Positions 44,822-55,504 of a stretch of DNA of 64,000 bases are shown here, piece by piece. The position numbers and the translations under genes were made by a program. The stretch's first letter is position 1; every line of letters starts with the position of its first letter. The stretch spans positions 248,001 through 312,000 of the forward strand of contig MU006241.1 of the NCBI GenBank assembly GCA_010093685.1. The letters run 5' to 3'. The stretch is from Ophiobolus disseminans (lineage: Eukaryota > Ascomycota > Dothideomycetes > Pleosporales > Phaeosphaeriaceae). A model generated the notes under the pieces. The model was not told the DNA's origin, made no database searches, and saw nothing but the letters and a program-made list of their open reading frames with translations.

Positions 44822-47800
44822 TGTTGACGGTAGGCACGAGGGCAGTTCCTGGAAAGAGAATGGGATTGACAGAAGACCTGCTCGCTCTTGGAGTCGGCCG
44901 TGACAGGAATTATATTTGCGTGCGCGTGGACTGGCGCTACAACGAAAGTGGAGAGAGTGCCACCCTCGTCGGCCCAGACTACAACGTCCATACCCCGACT
45001 GGACGGCACTTGGCAACTGCCTATTTCGACATGGCGGACGTGCAGTGGTACACCTCTTGATTGGCTCACGGTCATCTCCGCCCATCCAAGGTTCCCTAGT
45101 ATCATCTTACAGCACGCTCACTCGCTGTTTGTCGAGCAACGGTCTCGTGTCAAGTTCACCCATTCCCAGCGGCCTTTCCGCGGCGCTGCAGTGCTGACAA
45201 GGTTCTTATCTTTCCCCAGTCTGATAGACCTTCGCATTGACCAATCACCACCTCGAACGTGCGGGCCCAGCGCCGTAGCTGGTGATAAGCGGCGGCGAAT
45301 CTTGGTGGGGCCTCGGTTGAGGCTCTTCTTTTGGCAAGGTATGGCGTTCTCGAAGTAGAGCGTCTGACCTCCCCAGTCAACCTCCGTCGTTCTCCCCGAG
45401 GACCCTTCCAGGGATTTCGGAACGATGGGAGCTACGGAGCCGCGAAGAGATTCCAAGAATACGACCAAGCGTCTACTGGCACATTGGGGATCGTCAGATT
45501 TGAGAATTCCTTGCGACCAGTTTCTGAGGGGTGTGTCCAACATGAGTGCTGCTGATCTTCTGCAGGCGTTCGCTCAGAGTGACGTGGGATGCCTCAACGC
45601 CGCCCCTATCAAAGAGTTACATGCTTACACGCGCTCGCCATCGTGAGATCGTTTGCGTCGCTCACGAACCATTAAAATCCTCCATCTTGAAGCTATCTCC
45701 CGCTAGGATACCCACACGTTTTGGGCCAAGACTACCAACTAGCAATCCGATAACCAGGTCAACGCTAAGGGGACGACACCAGCAAGCGCGCTTGTCGTCT
45801 GTCTTGCAGATGATGAGAGCCAGGGAGCCTTATCAAAAGGATGCCCTTTCAGTTCAATGCCCCGAATCCATGTTACGGGACTCGCCTGGTTACACCATTT
45901 CGATGAGTTGCAGATGAGACAATATCAGCGCCCGTGCTACGATGCTTGAAACCTATTTCCATCAAACAGATGAGTGCAGCCCGCAAGAGGGGTCGCCCTT
46001 GCTAGCGATGGATCCCCGCACTGGACATGGTCGAAAGCGGAAGCTCCTCGCGTGGAGGTGAGCGGCTCGCGGCACACGCACATCACATGCTTCTGGAATG
46101 ACTGTCGCCGCTGGCGTATGCACATCTTTCGCATGCGTGGGTAGACAAAAGCTTGACTACATACTCTGCAAGCCAGATGCACGATCGTTATGGGCGTATT
46201 GCAGACATTTGCGTAGGTTTCTCACACCTAGCCTCACTTTGTGAGACCGCGAGACTCGATCCTCTCATCTCAATTCTTCAGTCACCGTCAGCGCATCTAT
46301 CTAGATCTCGGGCGCTTCCTATCAGCGCAAAATCATGATGATTGTTCGTCCCGAGCCTTGTGGGTCCTGTCTCCCGTCCGTATGTTAGGCCAACAGCACG
46401 ATTCAGTCGCACTTTCGGCAGACCGCCGACCCTCATGCGCTGTTCGCTTGAACAATGATCTAGTTCGGAATGACCTTTACGTATCTCGGCAGCCTCGGAA
46501 CGGCTCGTGATTGTATCATTCGAGGCACAAGTATCGACTATGCACATGTTACCTTGAAGCATACGGCAGCTCGCGATGGACGACGAACCATAAGCTATTG
46601 AAGACGCAATCGAATTGCGCGGTGCGACACAACGTCTGTCCTACTCTCGCAATAGGCACTTTGCGATCCAAACGTCTACGGTGACAATATGGCTGAACGC
46701 CATAGATGAAACTGTATGTCATCGACATGGTATCAGTCTGTACGTGGGATGATATTCAAGATCAGTCCTCGCTGGAGAGTATCTCGACCTTACAGAAACA
46801 CAACCTGATCCAGAATCACCAGAATCATCCTCTCATTAGCCTACCTCAACACAGTGTCCAGTAGCACTGGCTAAAGCATACAGACACAGCATCACGGAAT
46901 CTCCAACCCCTCGGCGATTATTGACTTCACTTGGCGGTTGTTGCTTGAGCACGCTATCTTCTCCTTTCTTGACATATCACCTTCAAGTTACAGCCGCTCA
47001 ACAGGAAAAAGCAACATTTGCTTGCTCATCACACATAGATCTCTATAACGGCGGCACTCCGATCGGCGTACATTACACCCTTTTCGCAATGTATAAACGA
47101 TCATAACAAACGACATTGAGACGGGATGTCTACTACAGTCACACGAGCTGGCCGTGGACGATGATCGATCCTACATCAAGCTTCTATATGCACGCAGCCG
47201 ACGTCACACAAACATATATCTTGCCATACCGCGAATCCGCACATGATGCTCCGTTATATTTGCACGGCAACTCGCATGCGGCGATTCTTGCCTGTGCCAC
47301 GTTACATTTCGGCACAGGAGAAAAGTATCTCGTGCGATACTGCTACGTCGTATTTGCATACCCACGAGCAAAAGGAGAGTGCCAAAACATCGAGTGTTAG
47401 GATTTGTCGCCGCGCAAGGTAAGTCAGGTAGATATGCGGCTATGCATTCGCAGTTCCAAGACCAACTTTCTGCGCGCCGCTGGCTTTGAGACGGCAAAAT
47501 GGGATATGAGGACGATATAAGATACAAACTTCTCCCCAAGTTCGTGGTGTTTGTATCCTCACGCCCTAGCGCATGCCTAGCTCCCAACTAAAATCTTCGT
47601 CCGCCCACCCGTCCGCGCAGGACTAAAATCTGGTCGCGGAGTCTCAACGACACTCCTCTTCCGCCGCCGTCGACGCACGACGATGTAGAAATGATGTAGA
47701 GGTTCCACGCAAATAAATCATTGAACATGGCATTGCGTATAAATCGAGCTTTACTGACCTTTAGCTAATCTCCCCTTCTGTTCATCGCACTCCTAAAACT

Positions 47801-47880
47801 GTCAATTCCACTGCTCTGCAGACGAAAGCAACTTGAGCAAGCAAAATACTGCTTTCCAACCCTCACTTTCTTAAACAGCA
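44822..47880. other. long intergenic region without recognisable gene
   Basis: About 3 kb between the divergent CNT and NmrA-like genes. Several frames of 60-156 codons exist on both strands but none has family features, and their composition fits random open frames in GC-rich DNA. No TIR, LTR or RNA gene was found by eye. A long non-coding transcript or an unrecognised gene cannot be excluded. Confidence 0.4.
47738..47744 (+). promoter_or_regulatory. TATA-like element of NmrA-like gene
   Basis: TATAAAT lies 143 bp before the start codon at 47881. The distance fits a fungal core promoter with a leader of about 100 bp. Low certainty. Confidence 0.3.
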
Positions 47881-48825
47881 ATGCCCTCCCCACCCCCAAC
47901 CATCCTCGTCGTCGGCAGCACAGGCAACACGGGCCGAACCGTCGCATCCACGCTCTCCTCTTCATCCCTCCCACAAAACACGCGCATCCTAGCCCTCACC
48001 CGCTCATCCAGCTCTCCCGCCGCACAAGCCCTCGCACAATTCCCCAACGTCCAAATCTGCGAGAAAAACTGGCCCGACATCGACTCTGCCTGGCTCAAGC
48101 AGCAGAATGTTACCAGAGCATTCATCGCCTCACACAACGCGCCCAACCACTTCGCCGAAGAATCCACATTCCACCTCGCCTGCCTACTCGCCGGTGTGGA
48201 ATACGTAGTCCGCATCAGCACGACAGCCGCGAACGTAACTCCGACGTGTGGCGCGTATTACCCGCGGACGCACTGGGCCATTGAGCAATTACTCTCCAGC
48301 CCAGAATTCGCCAGCTTGAAATGGACGAGTCTCCAACCGAATGTATTCACGCAGCTGTATCTATCGCCCGCCGCCTCGCTCGTCAAGCAGTTCCGAAAGA
48401 CCGGCTCCCAAGGCCCCCTACGCCTCATGGCCGACGCCAAAAGTCCCGTGGGCGTAATCGACCCCAGCGAAATCGGCATCTTCGCTGCAAAACTCCTCCT
48501 CTCGCCTTCCATCTCCGCACACGCGGGAAAAAGGTACGTCTTAAACGGCCCCGAGGACATTTCCGGCGACGAAATAGTCGGCTTGGTAGAAAAAGCTATC
48601 GGCGAGAAGGTAAAAGACGTGCGGTACAAGGATATGAGCTTCATCCACGAGTGGGCGGATGGCGAGGAGAAGGAAACGAAGAGTATAATCAGGAGTATCG
48701 TGCATGCGCCTGAGACGGCGTGGGAGGGGAAATGCAGTGCGAGTACGACGAGTAAAGAGGTGAAGGAGTTGGGGGGTATGAAGAGGGGGCCGGGGGAGGT
48801 GTGGGGAGAGATGATTGCAGAGTAG
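47881..48825 (+). CDS. NmrA-like NAD(P)-binding protein
   Basis: A single exon encodes 314 residues. The N-terminus has the Rossmann loop VVGSTGNTGRTVASTL (about 10-25), with the GxxGxxG pattern of atypical SDRs of the NmrA group. The active-site Tyr-x3-Lys is missing, as usual in the group. HWAIEQLLSSPEF and WTSLQPNVFTQ are typical of the family. Members either sense the NADP/NAD ratio (nitrogen regulator NmrA) or act as reductases; this one is closer to the large uncharacterised class of fungal NmrA-like proteins. It ends 43 bp from the stop of the convergent RAD1 gene, so their transcripts probably overlap. A GTGTA repeat lies in that gap (48848-48866). Confidence 0.82.
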   Translation: MPSPPPTILVVGSTGNTGRTVASTLSSSSLPQNTRILALTRSSSSPAAQALAQFPNVQICEKNWPDIDSAWLKQQNVTRAFIASHNAPNHFAEESTFHLACLLAGVEYVVRISTTAANVTPTCGAYYPRTHWAIEQLLSSPEFASLKWTSLQPNVFTQLYLSPAASLVKQFRKTGSQGPLRLMADAKSPVGVIDPSEIGIFAAKLLLSPSISAHAGKRYVLNGPEDISGDEIVGLVEKAIGEKVKDVRYKDMSFIHEWADGEEKETKSIIRSIVHAPETAWEGKCSASTTSKEVKELGGMKRGPGEVWGEMIAE

Positions 48826-48868
48826 AGTAGATATGGTATGTGTGTATTGGTAGTGTAGTGTAGTGTAG

Positions 48869-50070
48869 CTATAACATGGAAGTATCTGAATCTTCATGAT
48901 CACTAGCATTGCCATTCTGCATAAGTGTCTCATCCACATCACCACCTCCTACATCATCTTCCTCGTCCTCAACAAGCGGCACGAATCGAAAGTCGACGAA
49001 GCTTATTTTCCCTCCTGGCGCACCGCTCCCAGCGCTTTCTACCTCGACCATAAATTGCAGACTCAGCACACCCTGAGTGTCAGCGCGCACACTGACTTTG
49101 GTAGACACGCTCATGGCACGCGCGGCTTTCTGGACTAGGCTGAATTTGTACGTCGAGCGCAGTATGTCTTGCGGATCGGAGAGCTGGAATGTTTCGAGGA
49201 GGTTTGTTTGGGGCTCGGGTGCGTCGTCGCCGATACTCGGGTTCGCGGGCGCCAGTGTACGAAATGCGGAGGGTCGGGGCTCGTTGTTGAATTCCACTCG
49301 CGCGGAGCCTAGTGTGCCTGACGAGGACAGGGCGAAGAAGGGCTTGCCGCGCACCGTTTTCGCATACATTGTGAGTTTCTCGGGAGAGGTTGAGGAGAGT
49401 TCGGAGATGGCGTCGTACAGCCACGAGCCGCGCATGATGGTCTTGAAAGCGAGGCTGTGGCGGTCAAAGGGTATCTCGTCGGCGTAATCGGGCTCGTAGG
49501 TGGTGAGGTCGCATGATGTGCGTATCGATGCTTCGGTGAGGACTATGGAAAGTGGGGCGCCTGGAGAGTCGTATGATATACGACAGAGGTTGTTCATGCC
49601 CAGGACGTTGTTGGAGAAGGCGGTGCTGGTGGGGTATGGGTTGTCGCGCGCCCATGGCGGTCTGGTAGAGCTCGGGTCGGTGAGACCGAAGATCTGCAGG
49701 GTTTCGAGGAGGGCTGTGAGGGAGATTTGGAAGTTGGGGGCGGTGTTCGGTTCGGGCTCGTCGTCGTCGCTGTCGGAGTGTTCTGGGTTGGGCTGGGGTG
49801 GAGGTGCGCGAAAGGTGTAGGTTGTGAAGAGCGACTTGTCGAGGAAGACCGAGGCTGCAGAGGGGTGTTAGCTTGTCGTTGTGTATAGCAAGAAATGGTG
49901 TATGTAGGCGTACCCTCCATGACACTGGCCTCGTCGACGGAGAGCTTGACGCCTTCCTCGCTGATGGTGACGTGTGCCTTGCTGGCGAATGCGATGCAGC
50001 GGAGGAGCATGAACAGCTGGCGGGCGGAGCTGGACACTGCCGTGAGGACTGGAGGCTCTTCCTCGTCCAT
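48869..50070 (-). CDS. RAD1: DNA damage checkpoint clamp subunit Rad1 (9-1-1 complex)
   Basis: Two exons, complement(48869..49854, 49914..50070), encode 380 residues. The 59-bp intron has a GTACGC donor, GCTAAC branch point and CAG acceptor. The start gives MDEEEPPVLTAVSSSARQL, and the sliding-clamp fold follows: LLRCIAFASKAHVTISEEGVKL, then ASVFLDKSLFTTYTF, typical of Rad1/Rec1. The second clamp domain carries LSSTSPEKLTMY and FQLSDPQDILRSTYKFSLVQKA. The last 30 residues are acidic. Rad1 pairs with Hus1 and Rad9 as the clamp loaded at damaged DNA to activate the ATR/Rad3 kinase. The budding yeast name for the equivalent is RAD17; here the fission yeast/human name is used. Confidence 0.9.
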
Positions 50071-50226
50071 GGTTGCTAGATTGCGGTTTTGTGATGTTCG
50101 TGTAAGATGTGCGCGTAGAATGGTGAGGCAGGAAGATGGATGTGGTAGATGATGGTCTTGAACTTTTATTGCATTCCCATAGACTATGCACAGTATCCCC
50201 TAAACGCCGGACGTGAAGAAAGGGAA

Positions 50227-50621
50227 CTAGACGTATACGCCGACGGCGCAAATCATGTATACCGCGCCGAAGCTGCCATTGTCAGTTCAGGTCCCATCGC
50301 CAATTGCTGAGACCACGTACCCGAATGCGACTGCAGCTGGACCGCCGAGGAGCGGGAGGTTGACGAATGAGCGGTCTAGTTTTATATGAGCATGAGCATG
50401 GTGCGAGGGTGCAGTGAGGGCGAGGCGCATACTGAGACCGAAGACGGCACCGAGGACGAGGGCTGCGCGTGTTAGCAAAGCTCGCGATAGCTCGGGAACT
50501 GCACCAACATACAGAACAGTAAGAGCACGAAGCCGACAGTAAACTGCGTGTTCTTTCCGACGGCGGGATAGTATGGCGACCCCGAAGCAGCCTCCCAGAC
50601 GTCTAGCAGTGGGCTCGACAT
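50227..50621 (-). CDS. OST5: oligosaccharyltransferase subunit Ost5/TMEM258
   Basis: Four short exons, complement(50227..50272, 50321..50375, 50433..50462, 50513..50621), encode 79 residues, the usual Ost5 length. Introns are 48, 57 and 50 bp. Splicing joins QFTVGFVLLLF to LVLGAVFGLNRSFVNLPLLGGP and then AFGFGAVYMICAVGVYV. The two membrane helices and the NRSF-x-x-LPLLG loop are diagnostic of the family. Reading through the second intron adds a His-rich loop that no relative has. Ost5 is a small ER membrane subunit of the complex that N-glycosylates nascent proteins, needed for full activity. It starts 303 bp from the divergent GCN5 start. Confidence 0.87.
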
Positions 50622-50924
50622 GAGTATACAGGCAATTGAATGTTGATCTGCTGTGGTTGCGCGTGTTCGTGAACTGCTTTGGTGGCCTTTGGAGCACCGT
50701 TGGCGGCGGTGGACGGTGATTGGCCCGCATGACCTCCGCGCGGAAGGCGCGACTGCACACCACTTCCCCGACATGCCTCGTCGCGGCGAGCGTGATATGC
50801 AGGCAGGCGCGACTGCACAACCAGCAACCAGACGGCGACATGGCGGGCGCAACTGACGATGGTGAGTTCCCTTTTTTGCGTCTTCCCCACATACCCAGCT
50901 CCATGCTGTATTTCAACACCCATC
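50622..50924. promoter_or_regulatory. divergent promoter region, OST5 / GCN5
   Basis: 303 bp between start codons. It contains an imperfect direct repeat of GCGCGGAAGGCGCGACTGCA-type sequence, near 50736-50755 and 50800-50818 (GCAGGCGCGACTGCACA), which could be shared upstream elements. No transcript start can be assigned by eye. Confidence 0.4.
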
Positions 50925-52404
50925 ATGTCTACGCGCATGAAGGTGGCAGACTTGCGGCAGACGCTGGGCTATCCCACCTCTCCGCCCACTTCACCCCAGC
51001 CCGCACCCACACCCAAGCGCACACCCCGGGAAGAGCCAGACTCGTCGCCGGAAGTGCCTCTAAGCATACTCCGTGCTAACAGGCGCGACTCGCTATTAGT
51101 TAAGCGCAAAGCGAACGACCCTCTGAGCACAGGCTCCCCCAAACGCCCCAAGCAAGAAAGCCCCGACACGCCGTCCGCACTCGCCGATGCACCTCCAGAG
51201 CCCAAGAAGCGCATCGTCCCCTTCCCCGAGAAGCCCGCCGTCATCGAGGAGCGCAATGGGGAGATCGAGTTCCGCGTGGTCAACAACGACGGGCGGAGAG
51301 AGAGCACCATCATCCTGACCGGCTTGAAGTGCATATTCCAGAAACAGCTGCCTAAGATGCCCAAGGACTATATAGCACGCCTGGTCTACGATCGGACGCA
51401 TTTGAGCATAGCAATCGTGAAGCATCCGCTCGAGGTTGTGGGGTAACTATGTCTCTTGACCTGAACATGCCCATGGTTACTGACCTCTCCAGCGGCATCA
51501 CGTACCGCCCCTTCGACAAGGGCCAGTTCGCCGAAATCGTCTTCTGCGCAATCTCCTCGGACCAGCAAGTCAAGGGCTACGGCGCCCATCTCATGTCCCA
51601 TCTCAAAGACTACGTCAAGGCCACCTCGCGCGTCATGCACTTCCTCACCTACGCCGACAACTACGCCATCGGCTACTTTAAGAAACAGGGCTTCACAAAG
51701 GAAATCACGCTCGAAAAGTCGCGCTGGATGGGCTACATCAAGGACTACGAGGGCGGCACAATCATGCAGTGCAGCATGGTGCCCAAGATCCGCTACCTCG
51801 AGTCCGGCCGCATGCTCCTCAAGCAGAAAGAATGCGCAAACGCAAAGATCCGCGCCGTCAGCAAGAGCTACCAAGTCCACGCCCCGCCCGCACAGTGGGG
51901 GAAGGGGGACGTCAAGAAAATCGACCCCCTCACCATCCCCGCCATTAAAAACTCCGGCTGGTCTCCCGTCATGGACGAGCTGGCCCGCGCCCCCCGTCAC
52001 GGCCCAAATTTCAACCAACTGCTCCACCTCCTCAACGACATGCAGAACAACAGCAACGCTTGGCCCTTCCAGCAGCCCGTCAACAAGGACGAAGTCCTCG
52101 ACTACTACGAGGTCATCAAAGAGCCCATGGACCTCGCGACCATGGAGGAGAAGCACGAGAAAGATTTGTACCCCACGCCTGAGGACTTCATTCGCGACGC
52201 ACGACTCATATTCGGTAATTGCCGCAAATACAACAACGAGAGCACGCCGTATGCGAAAGCGGCGAACCGTCTCGAGAGATACATGTGGCAGCGTATCAGG
52301 GAGATTCCTGAGTGGTCGGTACGTACTTTGCATCCATTGAGTCTTTTCAGTGGGTATGGCTAACGTTGTGACAGCATCTTGAAAGCGAGTTAACCGGAAA
52401 ATAA
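50925..52404 (+). CDS. GCN5: histone acetyltransferase Gcn5
   Basis: Three exons, 50925..51442, 51493..52318 and 52375..52404, encode 457 residues, with introns of 50 and 56 bp. I chose the ATG at 50925; an in-frame upstream extension to 50859 is not conserved-looking. A disordered Pro/Ser-rich N-terminus (1-95) precedes the GNAT domain. It contains FRVVNNDGRRESTIILTGLK, the catalytic Glu in FAEIVFCAI (near 187) and the acetyl-CoA loop QQVKGYGAHLM (near 198). The C-terminal bromodomain (about 345-445) has WPFQQPV, YYEVIKEPMDL and NCRKYNNEST, with the acetyl-lysine-binding Asn. Gcn5 is the catalytic subunit of SAGA/ADA. The last exon encodes only HLESELTGK. Confidence 0.95.
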
Positions 52405-52652
52405 TCCCACGCACGCATACTTATACACAATTCTTTGCTAACATTCCCGACCGCTAGATCTCCTTCGTTCGTCATTTTAGCGGCATCCGCGCGGCGTTGT
52501 TATGCGAAGTTTTGTATACCCTTTTTTGTTGAGTGCTTGGAGTTTAGGTATTCATGAAGACAGTTTGCAGTATCAATATCAAGTCACGACCGCACTCTAT
52601 GTAATGCATACGTCGCCATGTCTCAAATTACACCGCGTGTCGATTAAGAATA
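52405..52652. other. GCN5 3' flank up to transposon junction
   Basis: It contains the GCN5 3' untranslated region and ends in the dinucleotide TA at 52651-52652. That TA is matched by TA at 58267-58268 on the other side of the element. Confidence 0.6.
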
Positions 52653-52672
52653 CAGTACCTTGCAAAACCGCC
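52653..52672 (+). repeat. left terminal inverted repeat
   Basis: These are the outer 20 bp of the element, identical to the reverse complement of 58247-58266. Homology continues inward after the LTR insert is skipped. Confidence 0.75.
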
Positions 52673-52961
52673 CTCACCCTTTGCGCAAGCGACGATTTTG
52701 TACAGTCCTTGTCAGCCTAGGATACCGCTTGCTAGTTTCAGCCAATCCTAGAGTACTAAGACTTACTAGCTCTAAGCAAACTAGCTTGCAATTACGAGGT
52801 ACTCTTGCATATAAAACAGGTCTAAAACAATACTATCATTGCAGACATAATTAATACACTATACAGAGTTATAGTTACTATGCTATAAGTTACAACCTTA
52901 GATGTGATTTCTGTCTGCCCTTAGCAGCATGTCTTTGAGCATACACTAAATTAGAGTCTAC

Positions 52962-53625
52962 TTACTCTGCCCTCCACTGTTCTAAGACTGATAAAGATGA
53001 CGCAAGATCAGGGTGACCAGCCTTCAGCACTTGCTGACGCTGCTGTATACACTGCCTCATCGAGGCTATAGCCTCTGCACTCCGACCTTGTGCTTTCCAG
53101 GTAAAGGCTAGGTTAGCTGTCAGACTATCAGCTATATCAACCTTCATGCTACAGCTGCAAGAAGGTCGGCCTTTTTGTAGTTCGACATTAGCCATGCTGG
53201 TCAGCGTAGAAGGATGGTCTGCTCCCAGCTTCTTCTTGCAAGTCTCCATCACTTGTTTTCTCAGCTTTCCAGCCTTGTCCTACAGTCCACTAAGGAAGTA
53301 GGCATCTGCTACCATTGCAATGCTCTGTATTATGTCCTTGTGCTTGTAACCTAGTATCTTCTTGTGCGCTTTTAATGCTTTTGTAGCTAGTATTACAGCA
53401 TTAGCAATTCTCCCTGTACTCACTGCATACCATGCTGCACAATGGAGCACTGTTGCCCATTCTGCCACACACGTATCTGCTTCTGGCTCGTGACCCACAG
53501 CCGACTTGGCGTGTGCGAAGAGCGCCCGACACGCGGCCCAGTTCTTGTATGCTCCTGTCGGGAAGTTTGCTTAGAGGTTGCTGACGAACCACTGCTTCCG
53601 CCGCTCAAGTTGCCTGTTGGCTGGT
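52962..53625 (-). pseudogene. decayed, truncated NLR C-terminus (TPR region) in left arm
   Basis: Read on the minus strand this matches the C-terminal part of the intact NLR at 55505-57740, from its LERWKQQFTSNL segment to the final SSLSVLEQWRAE. It is truncated at its 5' side where transposase sequence begins. It carries at least two in-frame stops (after a VSNL segment near 53570, and in SGL/DKAGKL near 53280) and a scrambled stretch replacing TPR units. Compared with the intact copy, several changes are G-to-A on the coding strand (TGG to TAG, GAG to AAG, GGT to AGT), which fits RIP. The 3' flank is also shared, so the copies arose by duplication of a longer unit. Confidence 0.75.
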
Positions 53626-54262
53626 CGAAGAAAGCGTGCCGACGAGTGGCCAGCGGACGTAATGCAGATCTCCGCGACTGCTACCTATACAACCTGTCCT
53701 CTTTCTGTTCCTACCACCTTATGTATGTAGACGAATCCGGTTGTGACAAGCGAGTTGGGTTCAGGCGGACTGGGTGGTCTGCTTTAGGCACGACACCTGT
53801 GCAGATTGCTAGGTACCAGCGCGAGCAGCGGTGGCAGATACTGCCGGCATACGCGCAGGATGGAATTTTGCTGTCGCGTGTATTCCAGGGCACTACTGTT
53901 AGTGCTGTCTTTGAGGACTATATTGAGCAGCTGCTCCAGCACTGCGGCAGGTGGCCGGAGCCAAACTCAGTACTCGTGATGGACAACGCATCTTTCCACC
54001 ATACTGGACGTGTCGGGCAGATGTGTGCTGACGCAGGCGTGAAGCTCATGTACCTACCGCTGTACCCCCCTGATCTTTACCCAATCGAAGAGTTTTTTGC
54101 TGACCTCAAGGCCTTCATCAAGCATAGCTAGAGCACCTATGAGGAAGACCCTGCTCAAGGATTTAACGTGTTCTTAGAGTAGTGCGTGGACCAGGTAGGG
54201 AGCAAGAAGCAGAGCGCGCGAGACTATTTTAGGCATTCTGGATGGACCATCGACGAGGTATA
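53626..54262 (+). pseudogene. 5'-truncated Tc1/mariner-type DDE transposase
   Basis: The plus strand encodes the C-terminal catalytic part of a fungal DDE_3/IS630-Tc1 transposase. It contains YVDESGCDKR (first Asp), GFRRTGWSALG, WQILPAYAQDG, LVMDNASFHH (second Asp) and PLYPPDLYPIEEFFADLK (final acidic residue). The N-terminal helix-turn-helix part is missing and is replaced by the inverted NLR fragment. A stop follows FIKHS at 54129-54131. A second stop follows FNVFLE near 54179, after which the frame continues to the family C-terminus near 54262. It cannot encode a full enzyme, so the element is not autonomous now. It may be the element's own former transposase or a fragment of a different insertion. 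Confidence 0.8.
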
Positions 54263-54369
54263 GGTGTTTGTTGAGTCGGACGAAACTATGAGATCCTTCA
54301 AAAGCTAATGATATTCACCTCACTATGGATAAATCTCTCCTTAACCTCAAAGTTAGCGTTACACATACT

Positions 54370-55273
54370 TTATCTCTTTCCAAAAACAGCCCCGTGAACT
54401 CCACCATTGATGACCCCAGCTTGTTGGCCCGAGTTTTGCTTGCCAAACGTCACATTTGTGACTGTAGTTGAACTGTCCTGGTTCTTTATGGCAGCTTTAG
54501 CAACAGATTCTTCCTGTGCTTTTGATAACAGCTCGTCTAGCAGCGTGCGTGATACTTGTAGCGCTTTGCGCTCCTCTTCAAGTTGTTGCAATGCCTCAGC
54601 TCTGCCTTCTTTGGGACCAGCCACTTTTTCATCATCGCTGCTCAGGTTCATGTCTTCCAGCTTACTCTCCAATACCACCAGCTGCTTATCTGTTGTAGTA
54701 ACAGCACCCTTGATCTCCGCCTGTACTAGAGACATGGTTCCCCTGATATCTTCTGTTATGTGGGTATGGCGGACAGAGCTGTACCTGCGGGAAAGTATTA
54801 GCCTGAATATTGCACCAACACAATAAAGATATAGCCACTTACAAGGTTGCTATGCTTACAACTGAATTAATTGAGAGCTTGCAGTTTTGAAGCTGCTCTG
54901 ACATGGCCTTGATCTGCCCTTGCTTGAAGAATCCCACGCTTGTTCGATCCTGCCATGCTAGTTTTCCGCCTTCTGAGTGTCGAGTCCACCGCTGAAGGTC
55001 AGTTCTAAAGAGATTGCATGCTTGTGTGCAGCTGCTAATAGTGGCCTTTGATTCGTCAAGCACGCTTGTGCCAAGGAGATCCCATTCTCTCTCTCCAACA
55101 ACTTGAAGCAGTTTGAGTGACGTTTCGACAGACTGCACGTCTTCTGATAGGCGCTTGACGGTTTTTGGTGCCTCTTTGAGTTGCTGCAGGTCTTCTGAAA
55201 GGAGTCGCATGCCGTGCAAGGCTGGCACAGTAATACCTACCACACTGGCGGTGATGCTGAGAGGCTCGGTCAT
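54370..55273 (-). CDS. HeLo-like domain protein with C-terminal amyloid-like motif (HELLP-type)
   Basis: Two exons, complement(54370..54784, 54843..55273), encode 281 residues. The 58-bp intron has a GTAAGT donor, GCTAAT branch point and CAG acceptor. The N-terminus (MTEPLSITASVVGITVPALHG) opens a helical domain of the fungal STAND N-terminal/HeLo-like group (PF17111 type) extending to about 150. A long coiled-coil segment follows (about 165-245, QLEEERKALQ). The last 28 residues are NVTFGKQNSGQQAG... and end VHGAVFGKR, a Gly/Asn/Gln-rich motif like the one that opens the neighbouring NLR. In HELLP of Chaetomium this layout is a membrane-permeabilising cell-death executor switched on by amyloid templating from the NLR PNT1. 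Function here is inferred from that layout. It is divergent from the NLR across 231 bp. Confidence 0.72.
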
Positions 55274-55504
55274 CTCGTACGAACAACAACAACCAAATGA
55301 AGAAAGGAAGAACAGAGGGACAGAGGAAATATAAGGCTAGAAGAGAAAAGTAGGACGCAGGCTTTCAGCTGAAGAGTAGACTAAACAGGGCTTAACGCTA
55401 TTGCACAGCTCAGGCGCACGTGAACCGCTAGGCTGAGGTACAGCTAAGCTCTAGCTAGCACTTGATCGCAGATGCCACTGCTTCAACGCTACTACTAGAG
55501 TATC
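55274..55504. promoter_or_regulatory. shared divergent promoter, HeLo-like gene / NLR
   Basis: 231 bp separate the two start codons, so the pair probably shares control elements. A TATAAGG-like site lies near 55330 (AATATAAGGC). The tract before the HeLo-like start is CAACAACAACC-type on the plus strand. Confidence 0.45.

Noticed and set aside
44822..47880. Possible hidden gene or transposon in the 3-kb gap
   Set aside because: No frame with family features, no terminal repeats and no RNA gene signature could be seen on either strand.
48848..48868. Short GTAGT/GTGTA repeat between the NmrA-like and RAD1 stops
   Set aside because: Only about 20 bp; an ordinary microsatellite without evident function.
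51386..52414. 342-codon minus-strand frame across GCN5
   Set aside because: Mirror frame of the GCN5 exons produced by biased codon use; GCN5 itself is unmistakable.
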